The position numbers and the translations under genes were made by a program. Below the pieces are notes generated by a model. That model was given only the letters and a program-made list of their open reading frames with translations, did no database searches and had not been told where the DNA came from. From positions 1-13,680 of the forward strand of contig DAIDJQ010000103.1 in NCBI GenBank assembly GCA_027451305.1: a DNA stretch of 13,680 nt, in the 5' to 3' direction. The DNA is from Cellulomonas sp. (GTDB lineage Bacteria; Actinomycetota; Actinomycetes; Actinomycetales; Cellulomonadaceae). Shown piece after piece: positions 6,050 to 13,330 of the stretch (positions within the stretch are counted from its first letter, which is position 1; every line of letters begins with the position of its first letter).

Positions 6050-8236
6050 TCAGGCTCCCGTCGTCGCCGAGGTGGACGTGGACGACGAGCCGGAGGCCGG
6101 GGCCGTCAGGTCGTAGACCGTCACGCCGTCGACCGTCTGGGCGGTGAAGCTCGAGGCGACCCACGAGCTGATCTGGCCGGCCACGTCCGAGCCGCCGTTG
6201 GACTGCCCGATGCCGCTGCCGCCGATGTAGTAGTGGATCTGGCCGGCCGCCACCCACGCCTGGAACTGCGCGAGGGTCGGAGACGGGTCGGAGCCGTTGA
6301 AGCCGCCGATCGGCATCACGGACTGCTGCGTGGCCAGCTGGTAGCTCGCGGCGTTCTGCGACCCGGTGGTCGCCGCCACCCAGCGGTACGACGAGCCGTT
6401 GGCCTCGAGCATCGTCGTGAGGGTGGAGCTGACCGTGGTGCCGTTGAGCAGGCCGCCCATCCCCCCGCCGGTGCCGCCGGTGAACCCGCCCCGGCCCGCG
6501 CCTGCCTGGCCGGTCGGCGCCTGACCGAACCCGCCCTGCCCCGCTGCCCCGGTCGGGGGCTGCCCGCCGAGCTGACCGGCGCCACGGGTGCCGCGGAACC
6601 CGCCCGGGTCGCCGCCGAACCCGCTGCCGGCCACGGTGGGGCCGGCGGTGACGATGGAGCCGGTGTGCGCGGTGGACACGGTCTGCAACGTGTACGCGGT
6701 GGGGCCGGCGAGGGCCGCGACGAGTGCCACCGCGGCACCGACCCCGGTGACCTTCCGTCCCGCGCGGCCGCCCACCAGCTCGGGGCCGGCCAGCACCAGG
6801 ACGGCGCCGATCACCGCGACGGCCAGCACCGCGACGCGCAGCCACGGCAGCCACGTGGACGACCGGCCGAGCAGCTGCCACGCCCACAGGCCGGTCAGCA
6901 CGCTGGTGCCCGCCAGCACGGCGCGTCCCGTGATCGTCGTGCGCCGCCGCCAGAGCAGGACGCCGCCGATGCCGACGAGGGCCGCCACCGCGGGTGCCAG
7001 GGCGACGGTGTAGTACGCGTGGAAGATGCCCGCCATGAACGAGAAGGTCAGGCCGGTGACGACGAGCCACGCGAGCCACGCGACCACCTGGGCCCGGGCG
7101 CCGCTGGTGCGGGGCGCACGGCGCAGCAGCCAGATCGCGGCGACGGCGAGGACGAGCGCGGCCGGGATCAGCCACGCGATCTGACCGCCGATGTCGGAGC
7201 CGAACATGCGTGTGATGCCCGTGGCACCCCAGTTGCCGCCGGCGTTCCCGCCGCCGCCCACCGAGCCGGTCTCGCTGCCGGTGATCCGGCCGAAGCCGTT
7301 GTAGCCGAACGTCAGCTCGAGGAACGAGTTGGTCTGCGAACCACCGACGTACGGACGGGACGATGCGGGCCACAGCTCGACGAGGGCGACCCACCAGCCG
7401 GCGGAGACCACCATCGCGGCGACGGCGAGCAGCCCGTCACGGACGCGCTTGAGCGCCGGCACGGGTCCGGCCCACAGGAACACGGCTGCCAGGCCGGGCA
7501 GGACGAGGAACGCCTGCAGCTGCTTGGTGAGGAACGCGAACCCGACGAACACCCCGGCGAGCACCATCCAGCGCGTGGTGCGCGGACCGTCGACGGCCCG
7601 CAGGGTGGCCCAGACGGAGGCGATCAGCAGCAGCACCAGCAGGGCATCCGGGTTGTTGAACCGGAACATCAGCGCGGCGACGGGCGTCAGCGCCATCACG
7701 GCGCCGGCGAGCAGCGCCGCCGAGGCGCCGAAGTGCCGGCGCACCGTGCGGTACAGCAGGGCGACGCTCGCCACCCCCATCAGGGCCTGCGGCACCAGGA
7801 TCGACCAGGAGGACAGCCCGAAGATGCGCACCGTCAGGCCCATCACCCACAGCGCGGCCGGGGGCTTGTCCACGGTGATGGAGCCGCCCGCGTCGGACGC
7901 CCCCCACAGGAAGGCGGACCACGACTTCGAGCCGGCCTGCACCGCCGCGGAGTAGAAGGAGTTGGCGTACCCGGACTCGGCGAGGTTCCACAGGAAGAGC
8001 GCCGCCGTCACGACGAGCAGGCCGATGAACGCCGGGGTGTCCCAGCGCCGACGGGCCGGCAGGTCGGTGACCGGCGGGAGCGGCTCACGGGGTGCCGCGG
8101 CGGCGTCGGCCGGGACCGGCCCGGCGCCGCCGGCCTGCGCATCGCCGGGCACCGGCGCGCCGACCGGGGCGGGCGGCTGGATCGAGTCCGGGGTGCCGGC
8201 CGTGCCGGGCGGCTGGATCGGGGCGGTCGTGGTCAT
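6050..8236 (-). CDS. GT39-family membrane glycosyltransferase (YkcB/ArnT-like)
   Basis: 728 residues. The likely role is transfer of a sugar from a polyprenyl-phosphate carrier to an extracytoplasmic acceptor, with the sugar supplied by the neighbouring GT2. Residues 1-65 are a Pro/Ala-rich cytoplasmic tail. About a dozen hydrophobic helices follow. The first large outer loop has YANSFYSAAVQAG and the ITVDKPPAALW motif typical of the ArnT/YkcB group, where the Asp is near the active site. A Gly-rich linker (about 538-593) leads to a terminal domain (about 594-715, with SYQLATQQSVMPIGGFNGSDP and QIHYYIGG) like the YkcA/B carboxy-terminal domain. The end is Ser/Thr-rich. The ATG at 8236-8234 overlaps the GT2 stop as ATGA, so translation is probably coupled; AAGGGA lies 7 bases before it. 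The frame is open further upstream only because of high GC. The acceptor is unknown. Confidence 0.9.
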   Translation of the reverse strand: MTTTAPIQPPGTAGTPDSIQPPAPVGAPVPGDAQAGGAGPVPADAAAAPREPLPPVTDLPARRRWDTPAFIGLLVVTAALFLWNLAESGYANSFYSAAVQAGSKSWSAFLWGASDAGGSITVDKPPAALWVMGLTVRIFGLSSWSILVPQALMGVASVALLYRTVRRHFGASAALLAGAVMALTPVAALMFRFNNPDALLVLLLIASVWATLRAVDGPRTTRWMVLAGVFVGFAFLTKQLQAFLVLPGLAAVFLWAGPVPALKRVRDGLLAVAAMVVSAGWWVALVELWPASSRPYVGGSQTNSFLELTFGYNGFGRITGSETGSVGGGGNAGGNWGATGITRMFGSDIGGQIAWLIPAALVLAVAAIWLLRRAPRTSGARAQVVAWLAWLVVTGLTFSFMAGIFHAYYTVALAPAVAALVGIGGVLLWRRRTTITGRAVLAGTSVLTGLWAWQLLGRSSTWLPWLRVAVLAVAVIGAVLVLAGPELVGGRAGRKVTGVGAAVALVAALAGPTAYTLQTVSTAHTGSIVTAGPTVAGSGFGGDPGGFRGTRGAGQLGGQPPTGAAGQGGFGQAPTGQAGAGRGGFTGGTGGGMGGLLNGTTVSSTLTTMLEANGSSYRWVAATTGSQNAASYQLATQQSVMPIGGFNGSDPSPTLAQFQAWVAAGQIHYYIGGSGIGQSNGGSDVAGQISSWVASSFTAQTVDGVTVYDLTAPASGSSSTSTSATTGA
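8170..8220. repeat. 15-bp direct repeat in the GT39 amino-terminal tail
   Basis: CGGGCGGCTGGATCG occurs at 8170-8184 and 8206-8220, a 36-bp step that keeps frame and gives two IQPP units in the Pro-rich cytoplasmic tail. It is likely an internal duplication in unstructured sequence. Confidence 0.6.
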
Positions 8237-9618
8237 CGGAGGATCCCTTCCGTGGCGGGAACGGCTGCGGTGGCGAGAGGTTCGGTGGCCGTCGCGGTGG
8301 TGACGGTCGTGCTGCCGGCCGCGGGGGTCGCCGCGCGGAACACCCAGCCGCGCAGCAGGACGAACCGGAGCACGGTCGCCACGAGGTTGGCGACCGTCAG
8401 CACCACCAGCTCGTCCGTGCGGCCCGCGCCCGGCGCCAGCAGGTGCAGGCCGGTGAGCGAGCCGGAGGTCAGCGCCCAGGCGATGCCGAAGACGATCAGC
8501 CCCTGCCCCTGGTGCCGCACCGCGCGGGCCGGTCCGCGCACCCCGAACGTGAACGTCCGGTTGGCGGCCGTGTTGGCGACGGCGGTGATCAGCAGGGCGA
8601 GGACGTTGGCCGCCTGTGCGCCGAAGAGCGGCGCGAGCACCAGGTAGAGCAGCGCGTACGCCGCGGTCGAGGCGACCCCGACGGCGGCGAACCGGACCAG
8701 CTGGCCGAGCAGCCGCCGGTCGCGGGTGGTCACGGGCCCGGTCCCGGGGGTCACGGGCCCGGCAGCTCCGTCGGCGTCGGCGTCGAACGCCGCGTCGGAC
8801 GCCAGCGTCAGGTGGGTCCGGATCTCGTCGAGCGGAAGTCGTCCGGACACCAGCTCGCGTCCCAGCCGGGCGATCCCGGCCAGGTCGCCGCGGGCCGTCG
8901 AGACCACGTCCACCCGGCTGTCCGGGTCGTCCACCCAGTCCACCGGGACCTCGTGGATGCGCAGGCCGGCCTTCTCGGCGACCACCAGCAGCTCCGTGTC
9001 GAAGAACCACCCGGTGTCGCTGACCAGGGGCAGCAACCACCGGGCGGCGTCGGCGCGGATCGCCTTGAACCCGCACTGCGCGTCGGAGAACCGCGCCGCC
9101 AGGGTGCCGTGCAGCAGCAGGTTGTAGCTGCGCGAGATCACCTCCCGGCGCGGTCCGCGCAGCACCCGCGACGAGCGGGACAGGCGCGTGCCGATCGCCA
9201 GGTGCGAGTGGCCGGAGATCAGCGGTGCGACCAGGGGGAGCAGCGCGGACAGGTCGGTGGACAGGTCCACGTCCATGTACGCCAGCACCGCGGCGTCCGA
9301 GGCGGACCACGCGGTGCGCAGCGCCCGCCCGCGGCCCTTGGCCTCCAGGTGCAGCAGCCGCACGCCGGGCAGCTCCTGGGCCAGCCGCAGGGCGATCGCC
9401 CAGGTGCCGTCGGTCGAGGCGTTGTCCGCGATCGTCAGGCGGGCCGGGTAGGGGAAGTGCTCGTCGAGGTACCGGCGGGTGGCGCGAACCGCGCGCTCCA
9501 GGTCCTTCTCCTCGTCGTGCACCGGGATGACGAGGTCCAGCACCGGCGCCGGCGGCGTCCGGCGGACCTGGTCCGCCGCCGGCGCGACGGCCGACGAGTC
9601 GAAGCTGGTGATGTCCAT
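8233..9618 (-). CDS. GT2 glycosyltransferase fused to a GtrA-like membrane domain
   Basis: 461 residues. The GT-A domain (about 26-260) is of the dolichol-phosphate mannosyltransferase type. It shows LDLVIPVHDEE (27-37), DNASTDGT (65-72), the metal-binding D116-V-D118 in YMDVDLSTD, and DAQCGFK (179-185). It should transfer a sugar from a nucleotide donor to polyprenyl phosphate on the inner face of the membrane. After an acidic, Gly/Pro-rich linker with a GPVT repeat (about 295-325), residues 330-435 form four hydrophobic helices with NTAANRTFTFG, typical of GtrA, thought to flip or hold the lipid-linked sugar. This fused form is common in actinobacteria and corresponds to YkcC beside YkcB. 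ATG 9618-9616 is 22 bases after the kinase stop, with a weak GAGG before it. The stop overlaps the GT39 start by 4 bases. The sugar (glucose, mannose or other) cannot be told. Confidence 0.93.
   Translation of the reverse strand: MDITSFDSSAVAPAADQVRRTPPAPVLDLVIPVHDEEKDLERAVRATRRYLDEHFPYPARLTIADNASTDGTWAIALRLAQELPGVRLLHLEAKGRGRALRTAWSASDAAVLAYMDVDLSTDLSALLPLVAPLISGHSHLAIGTRLSRSSRVLRGPRREVISRSYNLLLHGTLAARFSDAQCGFKAIRADAARWLLPLVSDTGWFFDTELLVVAEKAGLRIHEVPVDWVDDPDSRVDVVSTARGDLAGIARLGRELVSGRLPLDEIRTHLTLASDAAFDADADGAAGPVTPGTGPVTTRDRRLLGQLVRFAAVGVASTAAYALLYLVLAPLFGAQAANVLALLITAVANTAANRTFTFGVRGPARAVRHQGQGLIVFGIAWALTSGSLTGLHLLAPGAGRTDELVVLTVANLVATVLRFVLLRGWVFRAATPAAGSTTVTTATATEPLATAAVPATEGILR
8730..8762. 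repeat. 12-bp direct repeat in the GT2-GtrA linker
   Basis: TCACGGGCCCGG occurs at 8730-8741 and 8751-8762, a 21-bp step in frame that encodes two GPVT units in the flexible linker between the GT-A and GtrA domains. Confidence 0.6.
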
Positions 9619-9640
9619 GCCTCGAGCGTTCCGGGGGGAC

Positions 9641-11374
9641 CTACGCGGTCGGCAGGTGCTCCCTGTGGCCCTGCTGTGCAGGTGCCTGCGCCGGAGCCGA
9701 CGGGCTCGGCGCACGCGTCGGGGACGCAGCGGCCCTGGTGGTCGCCTTCCCGGCAGGGGTGGCGGGGACGGGCGGCTCGGCGGTGGCCGAGGCGGCCGGC
9801 AGCCGCACGACGAACTGGGTGCGGCCGGGCACGCTGTCGACGGACAGCTCGCCGCCGTGCGCCGCGACCACGGCGTGCGCGATCGCCAGGCCGAGGCCGG
9901 TGGAGGAGCCCGCGGCGCGGTTGCGCGAGGCGTCGCCGCGGGTGAACCGCTGGAACAGCCGGTCGCGCAGCGACTCGGGGATGCCGGGCCCGTCGTCCCC
10001 GACGCGCACGACGACGTCGCCGCCCTCCCGGGACACGGCCACCTCGACCCGCGTGCCCGCGGGGGTGTGCACCCGGGCGTTGGTCAGCAGGTTGGCCAGC
10101 ACCTGGCGCAGCCGGTGGTCGTCGCCGAGCACCTCGGTGGACGGCTCGTCGTCCACCTCGGCCACCGCCGCGTCGTCGTCCAGGTCGGCTGCCAGCTCGT
10201 CGTCGTCCCCACCGGGCAGGGACAGGCTCCAGCGATGGTCCGGTCCGGCCGCGTGCGCGTCCGCGACGGCGTCCACCGCCAGCGCGGCGAGGTCCACCGG
10301 TTCCTGCGCCAGCGGCTGCGACGCGTCCAGCCGGGCGAGCAGCAGCATGTCCTCCACCAGTGCGGTCATCCGCACGGTCTCGGCCTCGACGCGGGTCATC
10401 GCCTGCCGGGCGTCGCCCGGCAGCTCCTCGTCGGACCGGCGCACCAGCTCCGCGTAGCCGCGGATCGAGGCCAGCGGGGTGCGCAGCTCGTGGCTCGCGT
10501 CGGCGACGAACCGGCGCACCTGCGACTCGGACTCGTGCCGGGCGGCCAGCGCCGCCTCGACGTGGCCGAGCATCCGGTTCAGGGCGGCGCCCACCTGGCC
10601 CACCTCCGTGGTGGCGTCGGTGTCGCCAGCCGGGACGCGGTCGCGGATGCGGACGGCGCCCTTGTCCAGCGGCAGCTCGGAGACGCGGGTCGCGGTGGCC
10701 GCGACGCGCATCAGCGGGCGCAGCTCGCGACGCACCACCACGTTGGCGCCGATCGCGGCCAGCAGCAGCCCGATGGCCGCGACCAGCACCTCCACCACGA
10801 CGTACCGCTCGATGGTCGCCTGGATGTCCGCGGTGGGCAGGGCGGTGACCACGGTGTTGCCGGTCTCGGTGTGCACGGCGACGGCACGGTAGGTGCCGAG
10901 CTTCCCGAGGTCCACCGGGTGCACGGTGCCGTCGGTCGGCAGGCCGAGGAGGGTCGCCGTCTGGGTGCTGTCCAGCTTCCGGTAGGTGCCGTCGGTGCCG
11001 ATGTACCCGGCGCGCACCACGCCGTTGGTGACCAGGATGTTCGCGGTGCCGACCTCCTGGCCGGGGCCGTCGAACCACGGCGGGCGGGTGTCCGTGGGGG
11101 TGGCCGGCGTCGTGGCGGCGGGCGTCGGCGCGGCGGTGGGAGCGGTCGCGGCCGAGCCGGACGAGGTCCCTGTGCCGGCCGTCGTCCCGGACGTGTTCCG
11201 CTCGGGTGCGTGCACGGCCCGTTCGCTCGCCGAGAGCAGCCGGCCGTCCATCTGGGCCACCAGCGAGGCGCGGAGCGCCAGCGTGGACGTCACGCCCATG
11301 ACCGCCGCGACGACGGCGAGCAGTCCCAGGACGGTGGCCAGCAGCCGCCGTCGCAGCGTCCAGCGCCCGGTCAC
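9641..11374 (-). CDS. Two-component sensor histidine kinase (MprB-like)
   Basis: 577 residues. It has an inner-membrane layout: TM1 (about 11-34), an extracytoplasmic sensor region (about 35-190) that starts with a Thr/Ala/Pro-rich stretch (60-97), TM2 (about 191-214), then HAMP (about 215-275). The kinase core has all boxes: phospho-acceptor H295 in ADASHELRTPLASIRGYAEL, N box NLLTNARVHTP (428-438), G1 GDDGPGIP (459-466), F box LFQRFTRGD (473-481) and G2 GSSTGLGLAIA (489-499). Two things are odd. An acidic insert (about 388-414, GGDDDELAADLDDDAAVAEV then DDEPSTE) sits just before the usual VLGDDHRLRQVL segment. There is also a Pro/Ala-rich tail of about 45 residues after the catalytic domain. 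The GTG at 11374 overlaps the response-regulator stop as GTGA, so the pair is translationally coupled. The signal is unknown; linkage to the glycosyltransferases suggests an envelope cue. Confidence 0.95.
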   Translation of the reverse strand: MTGRWTLRRRLLATVLGLLAVVAAVMGVTSTLALRASLVAQMDGRLLSASERAVHAPERNTSGTTAGTGTSSGSAATAPTAAPTPAATTPATPTDTRPPWFDGPGQEVGTANILVTNGVVRAGYIGTDGTYRKLDSTQTATLLGLPTDGTVHPVDLGKLGTYRAVAVHTETGNTVVTALPTADIQATIERYVVVEVLVAAIGLLLAAIGANVVVRRELRPLMRVAATATRVSELPLDKGAVRIRDRVPAGDTDATTEVGQVGAALNRMLGHVEAALAARHESESQVRRFVADASHELRTPLASIRGYAELVRRSDEELPGDARQAMTRVEAETVRMTALVEDMLLLARLDASQPLAQEPVDLAALAVDAVADAHAAGPDHRWSLSLPGGDDDELAADLDDDAAVAEVDDEPSTEVLGDDHRLRQVLANLLTNARVHTPAGTRVEVAVSREGGDVVVRVGDDGPGIPESLRDRLFQRFTRGDASRNRAAGSSTGLGLAIAHAVVAAHGGELSVDSVPGRTQFVVRLPAASATAEPPVPATPAGKATTRAAASPTRAPSPSAPAQAPAQQGHREHLPTA

Positions 11375-12108
11375 GCCGCCGGGCGGAGCACGTACCCCAC
11401 GCCGCGCAGGGTGTGCAGCATGGGCGCCCGCCCCTTGTCGATCTTGCGGCGCAGGTAGCTGACGTACAGCTCCACGATGTTGGCCTGCCCGCCGAAGTCG
11501 TACTGCCACACGCGGTCCAGGATCTGGGCCTTGGAGAGCACGCGCCGCGGGTTGCGCATGAAGTAGCGCAGCAGCTCGAACTCCGTGGCGGTCAGGTGCA
11601 CCTCGTCCAGGCCTCGCCACACCTCGTGGCTGTCCTCGTCCATCCGCAGGTCGCCCACCACCAGCTGGGCCTCCTCGCGGCCGGACGCGGCACCGGCGCG
11701 GCGCAGCAGGGCGCGCAGCCGGGCGACGACCTCCTCGAGGCTGAACGGCTTGGTGACGTAGTCGTCCCCGCCGGCGGTGAGACCGGCGATGCGGTCCTCG
11801 ACGGCGTCCTTGGCCGTGAGGAACAGCACGGGCACGTTGGGGTGGGTCGCGCGGACGCGGGCCAGCACCTCCAGGCCGGTCAGGTCCGGCAGCATGATGT
11901 CGAGGACGATGACGTCCGGGTCCAGGTCCTTCGCACGACGCACGGCGGCGTGGCCGGTCAGCGCGTGCTCCACCTGCCAGCCCTCGTACCGGAGCGCGGT
12001 GGACAGCAGCTCGGCGAGGTTGGGCTCGTCGTCCACGACGAGTGCACGCACGGGCGTGCCGTCGGCACGGGTGAGCACGTCGGGGCGTCGGGCGGTGGTC
12101 GTCGTCAT
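11371..12108 (-). CDS. OmpR-family response regulator (MprA-like)
   Basis: 245 residues. The receiver domain (about 20-137) has the acidic pair in VVDDEPN (D26, D27), phospho-acceptor D70 in VIVLDIMLP, T98 in LFLTAKD and K120 in YVTKPFSLEE. The winged-helix DNA-binding domain (about 148-243) has LTATEFELLRYFMRNPRRVL and the recognition-helix region ANIVELYVSYLRRKID, then the wing LHTLRGVGYVLRP. All key residues are present, so it should be active. The ATG at 12108-12106 begins MTTTTARRPD; the preceding GGGTGG is a weak ribosome-binding site. It is the first gene of the four-gene operon and is followed by its kinase with a 4-base overlap. A four-copy 11-bp phased element lies 24-67 bases upstream of the start, a good candidate for its own binding site. 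Confidence 0.96.
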   Translation of the reverse strand: MTTTTARRPDVLTRADGTPVRALVVDDEPNLAELLSTALRYEGWQVEHALTGHAAVRRAKDLDPDVIVLDIMLPDLTGLEVLARVRATHPNVPVLFLTAKDAVEDRIAGLTAGGDDYVTKPFSLEEVVARLRALLRRAGAASGREEAQLVVGDLRMDEDSHEVWRGLDEVHLTATEFELLRYFMRNPRRVLSKAQILDRVWQYDFGGQANIVELYVSYLRRKIDKGRAPMLHTLRGVGYVLRPAA

Positions 12109-12131
12109 GCCACCCAGGGTGGGAGCGCCCG

Positions 12132-12175
12132 CTGTGGCGCCCCTGGAACGAGCCTGAGAGTTTCCTGTGCCGGAG
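12132..12175 (-). promoter_or_regulatory. Four 11-bp phased CTG half-sites upstream of the response regulator
   Basis: On the plus strand CTG starts at 12132, 12143, 12154 and 12165, exactly 11 bases apart. The units are CTGTGGCGCCC, CTGGAACGAGC, CTGAGAGTTTC and CTGTGCCGGAG. Read toward the regulator gene these are CAG steps. OmpR/PhoB-family proteins bind head-to-tail half-sites at 11-bp spacing (the E. coli Pho box uses CTG-containing repeats), so autoregulation is likely. The array lies in the 171-base gap shared with the divergent phosphoesterase gene, which it could also control. No clear -10 box for the regulator gene was found. Confidence 0.45.
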
Positions 12176-12279
12176 GGGGTGGTCCGCCGACGGTGGGCCC
12201 GGGAGGTCGCCGTCGCGGGCGGACGGGTTCGCGTGGGGACGCCGGGTGGCTGCACAGTTGTCCGGTGCACGTCCGGGTG

Positions 12280-13227
12280 ATGGGTCGGCGGTGGGCGCTG
12301 GTGGGCGCTGCCGCGCTGCTGCTGCTCACGGGATGCGTCGCGCACCCGACGCAGTCCGAGGAGTCGTCCGCGTCCGGGGGCGAGGGCGGTGCCGCGGCCT
12401 CGACGTCCCCGAGCGTCACCGTCTCCGCCGACCGCCCGTGCGCCGCGGCGCCGGCTCCAGCCGCCTGGGACCACGTGATCTGGATCTGGTTCGAGAACAA
12501 GCCGGAGACCGGCATCATCGGCTCGCCGGACGCCTCCTACATCACCACCCTCGCCGCGTCCTGCGCGCTGGCCACGGACTACCACGGGGTCGCGCACCCC
12601 TCGCTGCCCAACTACCTGGCGGCCACCTCGGGCTCGACGAACGGGGTCGCGGACGACGGCGCCCCGGCGGCGCACCCGCTGACCGGCCCCTCTCTCTTCG
12701 GCCAGGTCAGCGCGGCGGACAAGGAGTGGCGGTCGTACGAGGAGTCGATGCCGTCCGCGTGCGCGCTGACGTCGTCGGGCACCTACGCCGTCAAGCACAA
12801 CCCGGCGGCCTACTTCACGTCGGTGCGCAGCGACTGCGCCCGGTGGGACGTCGGCCTGGACCAGCTGGACGCCGACCTCGCCGCGGACCACCTGCCGGCG
12901 TTCGCCCTGGTCACCCCGGACCTGTGCCACGACATGCACGACTGCTCCGTGTCCGCCGGCGACACCTGGCTGCGCCGGACGCTGCCCACCCTGCTGTCCA
13001 GCAGCGTCTACGCGCACGGCACCACCGCCATCCTCATCACGTGGGACGAGGACGACAGCGCCCACGACAACCGGGTCCCGCTGCTGGTGGTCGCACCGTC
13101 CGTGGCGCCGGAGACCAGGATCGGCGTGAAGCTCGACCACTACTCCCTGCTGCGCACCACCGAGCAGATGCTCGGCCTGCCGCTGCTCGGGTCGGCGGCG
13201 CAGGCGACGTCGATCCCCGGCCTCTGA
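12280..13227 (+). CDS. Lipoprotein phosphoesterase (acid phosphatase / phospholipase C family)
   Basis: 315 residues. The lipoprotein signal peptide is short: MGRRWALVGAAALLLLTGC, lipobox LLTG-C with C19 as the lipidated residue. A Ser/Gly-rich tether follows (about 25-50). The PF04185-type phosphoesterase domain runs from about 62 to 312. It has HVIWIWFENK (65-74) at the metal and nucleophile region, HPSLPNYLAATSG (106-118), VTPDLCHDMHD (211-221), ITWDED (253-258) and DHYSLLRTTEQMLGLP (286-301). These fit secreted phosphatases or phospholipases C that act on the outer face of the membrane; the substrate cannot be told. The start is uncertain: in-frame GTG codons at 12265 and 12277 are alternatives, and a CACAGT -10-like box 6 bases before 12265 would make that one leaderless. 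Codons 5-11 contain a perfect 10-bp tandem duplication. The gene is divergent from the response regulator and may share its operator. Confidence 0.88.
   Translation: MGRRWALVGAAALLLLTGCVAHPTQSEESSASGGEGGAAASTSPSVTVSADRPCAAAPAPAAWDHVIWIWFENKPETGIIGSPDASYITTLAASCALATDYHGVAHPSLPNYLAATSGSTNGVADDGAPAAHPLTGPSLFGQVSAADKEWRSYEESMPSACALTSSGTYAVKHNPAAYFTSVRSDCARWDVGLDQLDADLAADHLPAFALVTPDLCHDMHDCSVSAGDTWLRRTLPTLLSSSVYAHGTTAILITWDEDDSAHDNRVPLLVVAPSVAPETRIGVKLDHYSLLRTTEQMLGLPLLGSAAQATSIPGL
12291..12310. repeat. Perfect 10-bp tandem duplication in the signal-peptide coding region
   Basis: GTGGGCGCTG occurs twice in a row (12291-12300 and 12301-12310), within the hydrophobic core of the lipoprotein signal peptide. 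Loss or gain of one unit would shift the frame. Confidence 0.7.
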
Positions 13228-13246
13228 CGTCCGGGCCCGGCGGCCT

Positions 13247-13284
13247 CTCAGCCGACCCGACGGGTGCGCTCAGGGGTGTCCCAG
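13247..13284 (+). promoter_or_regulatory. Possible second phased operator upstream of the STAS-like gene
   Basis: CTCAG at 13247 and 13269 and CCCAG at 13280 are in one 11-bp register (steps of 22 and 11; the slot at 13258 is empty). The CTCAG form also occurs in the array before the response regulator, in the same direction relative to its downstream gene. The 103-base gap (13228-13330) holds this element, a CCGGGCCCGG palindrome (13231-13240) and the ribosome-binding site. Confidence 0.25.
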
Positions 13285-13330
13285 GCTGCGGCAGTGGGCT
13301 GACCACGTCACATCGACGAGGAGGCCAGTC

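Noticed and set aside
6450..6620. Gly-rich repetitive stretch as a possible tandem repeat or CRISPR-like array
   Set aside because: It is an in-frame Gly/Gln/Phe-rich protein linker in the GT39 gene, with no regular repeat-spacer pattern.
8237..9310. Upstream extension of the GT39 frame, giving a protein of over 1000 residues
   Set aside because: The extension is an out-of-frame shadow of the GT2-GtrA gene; the ATG overlapping the GT2 stop is the natural start.
11413..12264. Upstream extension of the phosphoesterase frame
   Set aside because: It overlaps the response regulator on the other strand, and the lipoprotein signal peptide begins only at about 12265-12280.
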